Source: Streptomyces rubrogriseus (lineage in GTDB: Bacteria; Actinomycetota; Actinomycetes; Streptomycetales; Streptomycetaceae). From it: DNA of 64,000 bases. A program made the translations under genes and the position numbers. Numbering within the stretch: the stretch's first letter is position 1; each line of letters opens with the position of its first letter. Below the pieces are notes generated by a model. The model did not search any database. It was not told where the DNA came from and saw only the letters and a program-made list of their open reading frames with translations. This document shows positions 16,004 through 24,322 of the stretch, one piece after another. Location of the stretch: contig NZ_CP116256.1 in assembly GCF_027947575.1 (NCBI RefSeq), positions 3,658,001 to 3,722,000 of the forward strand, in the 5' to 3' direction.

Positions 16004-17692
16004 ATGGACTACTACGACCTGGGCCGCCACGGGCGCCCGGTGACGACCTCGTCGCCCGAGGCCCAGCGGTGGTTCGACCGTGGGCTGGTGTGGACGTACG
16101 CCTTCCACCACGAGGAGGCGGTCGCCTGTTTCGAGGCCGCCGTCGCGGCGGACCCGGACTGCGCCATGGCCCACTGGGGCATCGCCCACGCACTCGGCCC
16201 CAACTACAACAAGCCGTGGGAGGCCTTCGACGCCGAGGAGCTGACCCGGACCGTCGACCGCACCCACGCCGCCGTCGAACGCGCCCACGCCATGGCCGGC
16301 CGGGCCACGGCGGTCGAGCGGGCCCTGATCGGCGCCCTGCGCGCCCGCTACCCGCAGGCGAGCGCCGTCGAGGACTGCTCGGTGTGGAACGCGCCGTACG
16401 CCGACGGCATGCGCGCCGTGTACGAACTGGCCCCCGACGACCTCGACGTGGCGACCCTCTACGCGGACGCCCTGATGAACCTGACCCCCTGGCAGCTGTG
16501 GGACCTGCGCACCGGGCTGCCGGCGGAGGGCGCGCGCACCATGGCGGCGAAGGAGGTGCTGGACCGTGCCCTGGCCGCGGAGGGGGGCCGAGACCACCCC
16601 GGCGTCGTGCACCTCTACATCCACCTGATGGAGATGTCGCCCACCCCCGAGGCGGCCCTCGCGGTCGCCGACCGGCTGCGCGGCCTGGTCCCGGACGCGG
16701 GGCACCTGCTGCACATGCCCTCCCACCTCGAAGTGCTGTGCGGCGACTACCGCCGCGTGGTGTCGGACAACGAGGCCGCGATCGCCGCCGACGAGAAGTG
16801 CCTCGCACGGTCGGGGGCGATGAACTTCTACACCCTCTACCGCGCGCACAACCACCACTTCAAGATCTACGGCGCGATGTTCCTCGGGCAGTACGAGGTC
16901 GCCCTGGACGCCGCGGCCCGCCTGGAGGCGTCCGTACCCGAGGAACTGCTGCGGGTGGAGAGCCCTCCCATGGCCGACTGGCTCGAGGCCTTCCTGGCCA
17001 TGCGGGTGCACGTCCTGATCCGGTTCGGCCGCTGGGCGGACGTCCTCGCCCTGCCGCTGCCGGACGACCCGCGCCTGTACTGCGTGACGACCGCGATGCT
17101 GCACTACGCCCGCGGCGTCGCCCTCTCGGCGACCGGCCGGGTCGCGGAGGCGGAGACCGAACGCGATCTGTTCCGGGCGGCGGTCGACCGGGTGCCCGGG
17201 TCCCGCACGCTGTTCAACAACACCTGCGCCGACATCCTCGCCATCGCCTCCGCCATGCTCGACGGCGAGCTGGAGTACCGCAGGGGCGACCACACCGCCG
17301 CCTTCGCCGCCCTGGAGCGTTCCATCGAGCTGGACGACAACCTGCCCTACGACGAACCCTGGGGCTGGATGCAGCCCACCCGGCACGCCTACGGCGCCCT
17401 GCTCCTGGAACAGGGCCGGACCGCCGAGGCCGAGGCGGTCTACCGGGCCGACCTGGGCCTGGACGACACCCTGCCCCGCCCGCTCCAGCACCCCAACAAC
17501 GTCTGGGCCCTGCACGGACTCCACGAGTGCCTGGTACGGCTCGGCAGGGCGGGGGAGGCGCGGATCGTGGCACAGCAGCTGCGGTTCGCCGCCGCCCTGG
17601 CGGACGTGCCGGTCGAGGCGTCCTGCTTCTGCCGCCTCGAGACCGCCCCGGCCGCCGGTGGCGACGCGGGCTGCTGTGCCACCGACCACTGA
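16004..17692 (+). CDS. Tetratricopeptide-repeat protein
   Basis: The 562-residue soluble protein has helical repeats throughout, for example EAVACFEAAVAADPDCAMAHWGIAHAL near the start and RTAEAEAVYRADLGLDD near the end, matching TPR units. It has no signal peptide or membrane segment. A Cys-rich end (ASCFCRLE, then GCCATDH) might bind metal. The ATG was chosen because GTATACG lies only a few bases upstream with no ribosome site, suggesting a nearly leaderless mRNA; an in-frame ATG 18 codons earlier would place that element inside the coding region. It converges on terD. Function unknown; TPR proteins usually mediate protein contacts. Confidence 0.82.
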   Translation: MDYYDLGRHGRPVTTSSPEAQRWFDRGLVWTYAFHHEEAVACFEAAVAADPDCAMAHWGIAHALGPNYNKPWEAFDAEELTRTVDRTHAAVERAHAMAGRATAVERALIGALRARYPQASAVEDCSVWNAPYADGMRAVYELAPDDLDVATLYADALMNLTPWQLWDLRTGLPAEGARTMAAKEVLDRALAAEGGRDHPGVVHLYIHLMEMSPTPEAALAVADRLRGLVPDAGHLLHMPSHLEVLCGDYRRVVSDNEAAIAADEKCLARSGAMNFYTLYRAHNHHFKIYGAMFLGQYEVALDAAARLEASVPEELLRVESPPMADWLEAFLAMRVHVLIRFGRWADVLALPLPDDPRLYCVTTAMLHYARGVALSATGRVAEAETERDLFRAAVDRVPGSRTLFNNTCADILAIASAMLDGELEYRRGDHTAAFAALERSIELDDNLPYDEPWGWMQPTRHAYGALLLEQGRTAEAEAVYRADLGLDDTLPRPLQHPNNVWALHGLHECLVRLGRAGEARIVAQQLRFAAALADVPVEASCFCRLETAPAAGGDAGCCATDH

Positions 17693-17749
17693 CGCCGTCC
17701 GGCCGCTCCCCGGCCCAGGGCCGGAGGCGGAGCCGATGACGGAGACGGA

Positions 17750-18325
17750 TCAGACGTTGACGCCGAAGTCCGCGGCGATCCCGGCCAGACCCGAGGCGTA
17801 GCCCTGCCCGACCGCGCGGAACTTCCACTCGGCGCCGTGCCGGTACAGCTCGCCGAAGACCATCGCGGTCTCGGTCGAGGCGTCCTCGGACAGGTCGTAG
17901 CGGGCGAGTTCCTGGTTGTTGGCCTGGTTGACGACCCGGATGAAGGCGTTGCGGACCTGGCCGAAGCTCTGGCCGCGGTTCTCCGCGTCGTGGATCGAGA
18001 CGGGGAAGACGACCCGGTCCACCTCGGCCGGGACCCCGGCCAGGTTCACCTTGACCGCCTCGTCGTCGCCCTCGCCCTCGCCGGTGAGGTTGTCGCCGGT
18101 GTGCTCGACCGAGCCGTCGGGGCTGGTGAGGTTGTTGTAGAAGACGAAGTGCCGGTCCGAGAGCACCTTGCCCGACGTGTCCAGGAGCAGCGCGGAGGCG
18201 TCGAGGTCGTAGTCGGTGCCGGTCGTGGTGCGCACGTCCCAGCCCAGACCCACCAGCACGGCGGTCAGGCCGGGCGCCTCCTTGCTGAGCGAGACGTTGC
18301 CGCCCTTGGCCAGGGAAACTCCCAC
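17750..18325 (-). CDS. terD: TerD family calcium-binding stress protein
   Basis: The 191-residue TerD protein shows the family pattern [71 protein letters not shown] and RFxR-type endings ([21 protein letters not shown]). Acidic residues in the DLDAS and GEGDDE loops are the calcium sites of the family. Such proteins belong to the tellurite-resistance/stress system; many Streptomyces copies are not linked to tellurite. The GTG start has AAGGAG at good spacing. It is divergent from the BlaI-type gene and shares its operator region. Confidence 0.95.
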   Translation of the reverse strand: MGVSLAKGGNVSLSKEAPGLTAVLVGLGWDVRTTTGTDYDLDASALLLDTSGKVLSDRHFVFYNNLTSPDGSVEHTGDNLTGEGEGDDEAVKVNLAGVPAEVDRVVFPVSIHDAENRGQSFGQVRNAFIRVVNQANNQELARYDLSEDASTETAMVFGELYRHGAEWKFRAVGQGYASGLAGIAADFGVNV

Positions 18326-18379
18326 TGCGTTCTCCTTCGTCGCGTCCGTCGTGTTCCGTGTGTGCGTGCCAGCGTTCAA

Positions 18380-18395
18380 TCTACAACACTGTAGA
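18380..18395. promoter_or_regulatory. BlaI-type operator between terD and blaI-like gene
   Basis: TCTACA-N4-TGTAGA is a perfect inverted repeat in an otherwise GC-rich region. The TACA/TGTA core is that recognised by BlaI/MecI repressors. It lies between the divergent terD and blaI-like genes. A TACGAT -10-like hexamer follows 14 bases later toward the regulator gene. Confidence 0.65.
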
Positions 18396-18454
18396 AGAAA
18401 GCTTTCTATACGATGTCGCTCCGGAAGACGATCGGCGGCGGAAGGAGGCGGGCC

Positions 18455-18841
18455 GTGACGGATGACCGGCGTCCGCGGCGACGGGGGCAGGGTGAGCTGG
18501 AGGCGCTGGTGCTGTCCGCGCTGCGCGAGGCGGACGGGCCCGCGACGGCCGGCTGGGTGCAGGAGCGCCTCGGCGGTGACCTCGCCTACACCACGGTGAT
18601 CACGATCCTGACCCGGCTCCTGGAGAAGGGTGCCGTGAGCCGCGAGCGGGCCGGCCGGTCCTTCGCCTGGACGCCCGCCGCCGACCAGGCGGGACTGGCC
18701 GCCCGGAAGATGCGCAAGGTCCTGGACGCCGAGAGCGACCGGGAAGCCGTGCTGGCCAGCTTCGTCACCGGCCTCGACCCCGACGACGAACGGCTGCTGC
18801 GCGAAGTGCTGGGGCACGCGCGTGCCGCGGAGGACGGCTGA
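18455..18841 (+). CDS. BlaI/MecI/CopY family transcriptional repressor
   Basis: The 128-residue protein has a winged helix at about residues 10-70 ([27 protein letters not shown], then [22 protein letters not shown]) and a dimerising helical tail. BlaI-type repressors are inactivated by proteolysis triggered by a partner membrane peptidase. That partner is the next gene, six bases downstream. The GTG start is chosen over an ATG 14 codons upstream because AAGGAGG lies six bases before it. An inverted repeat in the divergent promoter region is the likely site for autoregulation. Confidence 0.9.
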   Translation: MTDDRRPRRRGQGELEALVLSALREADGPATAGWVQERLGGDLAYTTVITILTRLLEKGAVSRERAGRSFAWTPAADQAGLAARKMRKVLDAESDREAVLASFVTGLDPDDERLLREVLGHARAAEDG

Positions 18842-18847
18842 CGCCGC

Positions 18848-19780
18848 ATGGGAGTCTTCGTCTTCCTGCCCCTGGTCCTGCCGCTGACGGCGTGGCCGAT
18901 CGCCAGGCTGGCCGAGCAGCACCTGCACCCGCGCACCGCGACCGGGCTGCTCACCGCCGTCGCCGTCGTGATGGCCCTGTGCAGCACGCTGTGCCTGGCC
19001 CTGGTGATGGTGGTCGGCACCGCGCAACTGCCGGGCAACCCGCTGCCCGACGGCTGGTCGGACCCGGAGGTGCGGGCGGCGGTGCCCTACGACGAGGTCG
19101 TCGGCAAGGCGGCGATCCCCGCGCTGTGCGCCGTGGTCGCGGCATCGGCGCGGACCCTGTGGCGGCACCGCAGGGTGCGCCGTGCCGCCCACCGCGCACT
19201 GGCCGGACTGCCGGACACCGGGGTGGCCGTGCTGCCGGACGACGTGCCCTACGCGTACGCGCTGCCCGGCGGACACCGCGACCGCGTGGTGGTGAGCACC
19301 GCCCTGCTCGACTGCCTCGAACCGGGGGAGCGGCGCGCGCTGTTCGCCCACGAACGCGCCCACCTCGCCGGCCGGCACCACCGCTTCCTGCTCGCCGTAC
19401 GGCTGGCCGCGCTGGCCAACCCGTTCCTGCGCCCGCTCAGGACCGCCGTGTCCTACACGGCGGAGCGGTGGGCGGACGAGGCGGCCGCACGGACGGTCGG
19501 CGACCGGCGGACGGTCGCGACCGCGATCGGCAAGGCGGCCCTGGTCTCCCGCGGCACACCCGTCGCCACCCTCGCCGGTCTCGCGGCGCCCGGCCCGGTG
19601 CCGCGCCGGGTGGCGGCCCTGCTCGGGCCCGCCCCCGCGGTCCGCACCTGGCCCCCGGTCTTCACCTCGGTGGGTCTGGCGGCGTGGGCGGCGGCCGCCG
19701 GAACCGCCGTCTCGGCGATGTCGTCCGCGAATGCCGCCGTCACGATGTTCCTCATCCTGCGGGCCGCGACGCCGTTCTGA
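18848..19780 (+). CDS. M56 family membrane metallopeptidase (BlaR1-like)
   Basis: The 310-residue membrane protein has hydrophobic helices at about 3-18, 35-57 and 88-103, and another near the C terminus. The zinc motif HERAH is at His168-His172 in a cytosolic segment, as in the M56 family. It lacks the beta-lactam-sensing domain of true BlaR1, so the signal is unknown. It presumably cleaves or inactivates the BlaI-like repressor encoded immediately upstream. Streptomyces carries many such BlaI/M56 pairs without beta-lactamase genes. Confidence 0.9.
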   Translation: MGVFVFLPLVLPLTAWPIARLAEQHLHPRTATGLLTAVAVVMALCSTLCLALVMVVGTAQLPGNPLPDGWSDPEVRAAVPYDEVVGKAAIPALCAVVAASARTLWRHRRVRRAAHRALAGLPDTGVAVLPDDVPYAYALPGGHRDRVVVSTALLDCLEPGERRALFAHERAHLAGRHHRFLLAVRLAALANPFLRPLRTAVSYTAERWADEAAARTVGDRRTVATAIGKAALVSRGTPVATLAGLAAPGPVPRRVAALLGPAPAVRTWPPVFTSVGLAAWAAAAGTAVSAMSSANAAVTMFLILRAATPF

Positions 19781-19794
19781 CCGGTCCTCACTCC

Positions 19795-19821
19795 TTGACG
19801 GGTGTTGACGGGTGTTGACGG
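19795..19821. repeat. Tandem 10-bp repeat in the gap before the fasciclin gene
   Basis: TTGACGGGTG occurs twice in full and once in part (TTGACGG), head to tail, just after the M56 gene. A 10-bp period places the TTGAC motif on the same face of the helix. It may be a multi-site operator or stacked -35 elements. The rest of this 317-base gap holds a SigK-type promoter and an imperfect CACTCGATCGGGTG palindrome. Confidence 0.6.
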
Positions 19822-19884
19822 GCCGGAAGTCTCGCAGGCCACGGAAGTGCCGCCGCTTCTTCTTCACTCGATCGGGTGAGCGAC

Positions 19885-19912
19885 CAATCCGGGCCGGGGC
19901 CCGCTCCGGATT
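19885..19912 (+). promoter_or_regulatory. SigK-type promoter of the fasciclin lipoprotein gene
   Basis: CCAATCC and CCGGAT are separated by exactly 15 bases. The same boxes and spacing occur upstream of sigK and of the FAD-oxidoreductase locus in this window; all three also share the extended GCTCCGGATT. Mycobacterial SigK promoters are recalled as CCATCC and CCGAAT, closely similar. The 5' untranslated region would be about 180 bases. Confidence 0.78.
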
Positions 19913-20097
19913 CCCCGTGTGAGGGAAGAACCGAGACCGTGCCGGCAGCGAACCGGCGGCTGACCCCGGAACCGGGTCGGCCGGCCGCCACGTAACGGCA
20001 CCGCGTACTCGGCGGCCCGCCGCACACCACTTCAGCTCCGCGTCACGACTTCGCGCCAACGCAGCCTTTGCGCTGCCCGTTTTCAGGGAGATCGTCC

Positions 20098-20757
20098 ATG
20101 AACGCCCGTATCCGCCGCTCCGCCGTCGCCGTCGTCGCGGCCGCCGTCCTGCCCTTGTCCCTGGCCGCCTGTTCCGACGACGGCGACAGCGGTTCCTCGG
20201 ACTCCGCGCAGGCGGCGTCGTCCGCCCCCGCGGCGACCGACGACCAGCCGGCCGACAGCTCCGGCGACATGGCGGGCTCCGACGAGCCGTTCGGCCCGGC
20301 CTGTTCCACGGTGCCGAAGGAGGGCGCCGGTTCCTTCGACGGCATGGCCAAGGACCCGGTCGCCACGGCCGCCTCGAACAATCCGGCCCTGTCCACGCTG
20401 GTGTCGGCGGTGAAGCAGGCCGGTCTCGTCGACACGCTCAACAACGCCGAGAACATCACCGTGTTCGCGCCCACCAACGACGCCTTCGCCAAGATTCCGA
20501 AGGCCGACCTGGACAAGGTCCTCAACGACAAGGAGATGCTCACCAACATCCTGACCTACCACGTCGTGGGCCAGAAGCTCGCGCCCGAGGACCTGGCGAA
20601 CGGCTCCTTCGAGACCCTGCAGAAGTCCAAGCTCACCACCTCGGGCTCGGACGAGTCCTACCAGGTCAACGACTCCGCCAAGGTCGTCTGCGGCAACGTG
20701 AAGACCGCCAACGCCAACGTCTACATCATCGACACCGTCCTCATGCCGAAGAGCTGA
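20098..20757 (+). CDS. Fasciclin-domain lipoprotein (MPT83-like)
   Basis: The 219-residue lipoprotein has a signal with lipobox LAAC ending at Cys25, and a Ser/Asp/Ala-rich spacer to about residue 75. One fasciclin (FAS1) domain covers about residues 90-218 ([58 protein letters not shown]). FAS1 domains mediate adhesion. The arrangement matches mycobacterial MPT83, whose gene is controlled by SigK. Here a SigK-type promoter lies upstream, and the sigK gene is about 6 kb away. The ATG has AGGGAG seven bases before it. Confidence 0.93.
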   Translation: MNARIRRSAVAVVAAAVLPLSLAACSDDGDSGSSDSAQAASSAPAATDDQPADSSGDMAGSDEPFGPACSTVPKEGAGSFDGMAKDPVATAASNNPALSTLVSAVKQAGLVDTLNNAENITVFAPTNDAFAKIPKADLDKVLNDKEMLTNILTYHVVGQKLAPEDLANGSFETLQKSKLTTSGSDESYQVNDSAKVVCGNVKTANANVYIIDTVLMPKS

Positions 20758-20798
20758 GGCGCGAGCGGGCGTGGCGGCCCGAGGGCCGGGGGAGCGGG

Positions 20799-20816
20799 TC
20801 GGGCCATGGCCCGCCC
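20799..20816 (+). terminator. Possible hairpin after the fasciclin gene
   Basis: CGGGCCATGGCCCG is a perfect palindrome within a GC-only stretch about 40 bases after the stop. It could act as a terminator. Apart from it the 261-base gap up to the flavodoxin-like gene shows no gene. Confidence 0.35.
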
Positions 20817-21018
20817 CCCGGCGGGGTGAGGGGGCCGGGCGGAACCGGCCCCTGGGCGGCGTACGCCGTCCGAGAAGGCGTTCCGCCCGGTCGAACCCGG
20901 GTCCGTCCGCCGGGGCGACGGCGAGATCACGCGTACCGGCGCGGCCGGACCGCCCGCACGTGCGCTTCCCGGGAGCTGCCGGGCAAGCAGCCGGCCCGAG
21001 CGGCCGCCCGGGGCGTGC

Positions 21019-21474
21019 TCAGTCGTCCATCAGCCCGGCGGCGAGCGTGGCCCCCAGCTCCCAGCAGGCCTCCAGGTCGGCCTTGCCGGGCTCCCCCGTC
21101 GCGTTCACCGCGGGCGCCGCACGCTGCCAGCCGAGCCCGGTCGTGACCGACTCGATGCCGCGCACCGCGCCCGTGGTGTCGCTGCCCCCGTGCACGTAGT
21201 AGCCGAAGGGACGGCCGCGCGTTTCCTCCAGGCACGGGTAGTAGACCTGGTCGAAGAAGTGCTTGAGCGCACCGGACATGTAACCGAGGTTGGCCGGGGT
21301 GCCCAGCAGGTACCCGTCGGCCTCCAGCACGTCCACGGCCGTGGCCGCCAGCGCCGCCCGCCGGACCACCCGCACCCCTTCGATCTCGGGCGCGGTCGCC
21401 CCGGACACGACGGACTCCAGCATCGCCTGGCAGTTCGGCGACGGCGTGTGATGCACGATCAGCAAAGTGGCCAC
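21019..21474 (-). CDS. Flavodoxin-like NAD(P)H-dependent reductase family protein
   Basis: The 151-residue protein has a flavodoxin-like fold. The N-terminal strand ATLLIVHHTPSPNCQAM is a phosphate-binding-loop region. ADGYLLGTPANLGYMSGALKHFFDQVYY corresponds to the conserved FMN-contact loop, and FGYYVHGGSDTTGAV to a third loop. The protein probably binds FMN and reduces an unknown acceptor. The GTG start places the first strand at residue 2; an ATG 12 codons upstream with a Gly/Arg-rich extension is an alternative. It lies 75 bases downstream of the ABC-F gene on the same strand. Confidence 0.82.
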   Translation of the reverse strand: MATLLIVHHTPSPNCQAMLESVVSGATAPEIEGVRVVRRAALAATAVDVLEADGYLLGTPANLGYMSGALKHFFDQVYYPCLEETRGRPFGYYVHGGSDTTGAVRGIESVTTGLGWQRAAPAVNATGEPGKADLEACWELGATLAAGLMDD

Positions 21475-21549
21475 ACCGGCAGCCTGCCGCCCGGCACCCC
21501 CCGACCGCAAACGGACACCATGGCGCCCGGGAGGTCCGCCGCCGACGGC

Positions 21550-23184
21550 CTACTCCTCCGGCGCCCCCGTCTCCGTCAGCTCTCCCTCGGTCAGCCGCAG
21601 CCAGCGGTCGACGCCGATCTCGCGCAGGAACCGCCGGTCGTGACTGACGACCACGAACGCACCCCGGTAGGAGTTCAGGGCGCTTTCCAACTGGCCCACG
21701 CCGACCAGGTCGAGGTTGTTCGTCGGCTCGTCCAGGAGCAGCAGGTGCGGCGCCGGTTCCGCGCACAGCACGCAGGCCAGCGTGGCCCGCAGCCGCTCGC
21801 CGCCGGAGAGCAGGCCGACCGGCAGGTGGGCGCGCGCACCCCGGAAGAGGAAGCGGGCGAGGAGGTTCATCCGCTCGGCCTCCGGCCGGCGCGGGGCGTA
21901 GGCGGCGAAGTTCTCGGCGACGGTGCGCTCGTCGTCCAGCAGGTCCAGCCGCTGGGAGAGGTAGGCGACCCGCCCGTCGGCGCGCCTGATGTCGCCGCCC
22001 TCCGGATCCAGGTCGCCGTCGACCAGGCGCAGCAGCGTGCTCTTGCCCGTGCCGTTGGCCCCGGTCAGCGCGATCCGCTCCGGGCCCCGGACCGTCAGGT
22101 CGACGCCCCGGTCCCCGAACACGTCCCTGTCGCCGAGCCGGATCCGCAGCCGCTCACCGAGGAAGAGGGTGCGTCCGGCGGGTACCCGGGTCTCGGGCAG
22201 GTCCAGCGTGATGCGCTGCTCCTCGCGCAGCGACCGCTCCGCCTCGTCCAGCCGTGCCTTCGCCTCACCGACCCGGTTGGCGTGGGTCTGCCCCGCCCGT
22301 CCCGCGGACTCCTGCGCCCCGCGCTTCATGTTGCCCGCGAAGATCCGGGGCAGCCCGGCGTTCTTGAGGTTGCGGGCGGCGTTGCTCGCCCGGCGGTCGG
22401 CGCGCTCGCGGGCCTGCTGCAACTCCCGCTTCTCCCGCTTCAGCTCCTGCTCGGCGTTGCGGACGTTCTTCTCGGCCACGTCCTGCTCGGCACGGACGGC
22501 CTCCTCGTACGCGGTGAAGTTGCCGCCGTGGAAGCGCAGCTCACCGCGGTCGAGCTCGGCGATGCGCTCCATGCGGTCGAGCAGCTCCCGGTCGTGGCTG
22601 ACCAGCAGCAGGCAGCCGTTGTAGTCCATCAGGACGTCCTGGAGCCTGCCGCGGGCCGCCACGTCGAGGTTGTTGGTGGGCTCGTCGAGGAGGAGCACGT
22701 CGGGCCGCTTCAGCAGTTGGGCGGCGAGTCCGAGGGAGACGATCTGGCCACCGCTCAGCGTGCTCAGCCGCCGGTCCGGGGCGAGGGCGCCGAGACCGAG
22801 GCGGTCGAGCTGGGCGCGGGTGCGCTCCTCGATGTCCCAGTCGTCGCCGATGGTGGCGAAGTGCTCCTCGGACACGTCACCGGACTCCACGGCGTCGATG
22901 GCCCGGATCACGGCGTCGACGCCGAGGACCTCGGCCACGGTGAGGCCACCCGTCAGGGGCAGGGCCTGCGGCAGGTGGCCGAGGACGCCGGAGACCGTGA
23001 CGGAGCCGCCGGTGGGCCGCAGCTCACCGGCGATCAGCTTGAGCAGGGTGGACTTCCCGGCACCGTTGGGGGCCACCAGGCCGGTGCGGCCCACGCCCAC
23101 GGTGAACGACAGATTCTGGAAGACGGGGGTGTCGTCGGGCCAGGAGAAGGACAGGTCGGAGCAGCGGACAGCGGCGTCGGACAT
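21550..23184 (-). CDS. ABC-F protein, probable antibiotic-resistance type ribosome protector
   Basis: The 544-residue cytosolic protein has two ABC ATPase domains and no membrane segments. Walker A motifs are GLVAPNGAGKST and ALTGANGTGKST; signature and Walker B sequences are LSGGQ with LLLDEPTNNLD and LSGGERL with LLLDEPTNNLD. The interdomain linker (about residues 225-310) is a charged helical hairpin whose tip would reach the peptidyl-transferase centre. Such proteins displace drugs such as lincosamides, pleuromutilins or streptogramins A from the ribosome. S. coelicolor encodes a comparable resistance ABC-F in this part of its chromosome. The start MSDAAVRCSDLSFSW follows a roughly 195-base leader containing a short ORF. 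Confidence 0.92.
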   Translation of the reverse strand: MSDAAVRCSDLSFSWPDDTPVFQNLSFTVGVGRTGLVAPNGAGKSTLLKLIAGELRPTGGSVTVSGVLGHLPQALPLTGGLTVAEVLGVDAVIRAIDAVESGDVSEEHFATIGDDWDIEERTRAQLDRLGLGALAPDRRLSTLSGGQIVSLGLAAQLLKRPDVLLLDEPTNNLDVAARGRLQDVLMDYNGCLLLVSHDRELLDRMERIAELDRGELRFHGGNFTAYEEAVRAEQDVAEKNVRNAEQELKREKRELQQARERADRRASNAARNLKNAGLPRIFAGNMKRGAQESAGRAGQTHANRVGEAKARLDEAERSLREEQRITLDLPETRVPAGRTLFLGERLRIRLGDRDVFGDRGVDLTVRGPERIALTGANGTGKSTLLRLVDGDLDPEGGDIRRADGRVAYLSQRLDLLDDERTVAENFAAYAPRRPEAERMNLLARFLFRGARAHLPVGLLSGGERLRATLACVLCAEPAPHLLLLDEPTNNLDLVGVGQLESALNSYRGAFVVVSHDRRFLREIGVDRWLRLTEGELTETGAPEE

Positions 23185-23310
23185 GAAGACGACCTCGTGG
23201 CGGTGAGGGGCAGCGAACAGAGCTCTGCCCGGAAAGGCGGAACGGGAAAAGGGGACGACGAAGGGGCCACTGCGACGGCGCTCGAACACGCCCGCTGCGG
23301 CCTACCGGAA

Positions 23311-23325
23311 CCGGGTCTCACCCGG
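23311..23325 (-). promoter_or_regulatory. Small hairpin overlapping the uORF stop in the ABC-F leader
   Basis: CCGGGT and ACCCGG pair across a three-base loop, with the uORF stop codon in the hairpin. A ribosome stalled on the uORF would keep it open. It may be one arm of an attenuator, but the rest of the leader was not folded. Confidence 0.4.
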
Positions 23326-23347
23326 AGATGTCGTCGTCACCCACCAT
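23318..23347 (-). CDS. Nine-codon upstream ORF (MVGDDDISG) in the ABC-F leader
   Basis: An ATG with a strong GAGGGAG ribosome site eight bases upstream opens a nine-residue frame, MVGDDDISG, followed by TGA. It lies about 135 bases upstream of the ABC-F start on the same strand. Short translated leaders of this kind control many resistance ABC-F genes by ribosome-mediated attenuation. The peptide itself is probably only a sensor of stalled translation. Confidence 0.6.
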   Translation of the reverse strand: MVGDDDISG

Positions 23348-23388
23348 GTCCGCGACTCCCTCGCTGCGCGATCAACGTCGCCACCAGC

Positions 23389-24149
23389 CTAGCAGCCGGG
23401 CTCCCGCACCGGCCCGCGTGCCGCGTCGGACGAGGCGGGCGGCGCCGACCGCAGCACCGTCGGCCCGTCCGCCGAGAGGGCCCGGGCGAACAGCTCGCAG
23501 GGCGCCGCTTCCGGGGCGAGCAGGTGGGCCACCGCCGCGGTCGCGGTGCGGTGCCAGCGGGCGCGGTGACGCAGCATGGCGTGGTCGCCGTTCTCCAGCA
23601 GCAGCATGCCCGCCCGGGCCCCGGCGGCCCGGGCCCGGGCGACGTAGGCGGCCGACTCGCCGGGATCGGTGACGCGGTCCCGGCCGCCGTGCAGCACGAG
23701 AAGGGCCCGGTCCCGGAGCTGGGCGACGGGCTCCCCGGCGGGCACCAGGGCGCGAGCGCCACCACGCCGCGTACCGGGCCGGCGTCCGCCGCGCGCAGGG
23801 CCGCCCGGCCGCCCATGGAGTGACCGAGCAGCACCACCGGCACGTCGCCGACGAGGCCGTGCAGCTCGGCGAGGGCCCGCCGGGCGTCCCGCAGGGGGTC
23901 CTCGGCGGCGCCGTTCCAGCCTCGGTTGCGGTAGCGGACCTGGCCGAGGAGGACGTCGTCGCGGCCGGTGGCCGCCTCCAGCGCCCGCAGGAACGGGTGC
24001 ATCCGCAGCGCCGCGAGCTGCCAGGGGCGCGCCGCGCTGCGGCTCTCCGCCCGGCCGCCGTGCAGCACCAGCACGGCCGCGCGCGTCCGGGGCGGCCGGC
24101 GCCTCACCCGCAGTGCCCCTGCCCTCGACGGATCGTCCTCCGCGCCCAT
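23389..24149 (-). pseudogene. Alpha/beta hydrolase split by a one-base frameshift
   Basis: The first part starts MGAEDDPSRAG and holds AAVLVLHGGRAESR, the nucleophile elbow GHSMGG and VVALAPWCP. The family's second half (RALLVLHGGRDRVTDPGESAAYVARARAAG with catalytic Asp, then LLLENGDHAMLRHR with catalytic His) is in another frame. The break is at about position 23740, where one base appears lost in a GC run after APWCP. Both halves together would make a normal hydrolase of about 250 residues. It could be a real mutation or a sequencing error. Confidence 0.8.
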
Positions 24150-24250
24150 GCCGGCCCCTTCCCTTCCGCTTCCTTCATCTCCCCGCAACCTGTGATCCGT
24201 TGCCGTGCCGCCCCGGGACCGGCGGTCGCCGAAACGGTCCTCGACGCCGT

Positions 24251-24278
24251 CCAATCCGCCCACCCCACGGCTCCGGAT
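24251..24278 (+). promoter_or_regulatory. SigK-type promoter of the FAD-oxidoreductase locus
   Basis: CCAATCC-N15-CCGGAT lies 44 bases upstream of the FAD-oxidoreductase start. Over 31 bases it matches the sigK promoter at 23 or more positions, including CGGCTCCGGATTAC. The promoter is intact although the genes it serves are broken. Confidence 0.8.
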
Positions 24279-24322
24279 TACCCACGCAAGTGTCGATCAC
24301 AGTGGGGTGGAGGTACAGCGAA

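Noticed and set aside
14417..17689. Long minus-strand frame opposite the DUF1996, LPMO and TPR genes
   Set aside because: It is a GC-driven shadow frame spanning three unrelated genes and has no domain or proper start.
18848..19780. BlaR1 beta-lactam sensor
   Set aside because: The penicillin-binding sensor domain is absent and no beta-lactamase gene is nearby; only the M56 peptidase part is present.
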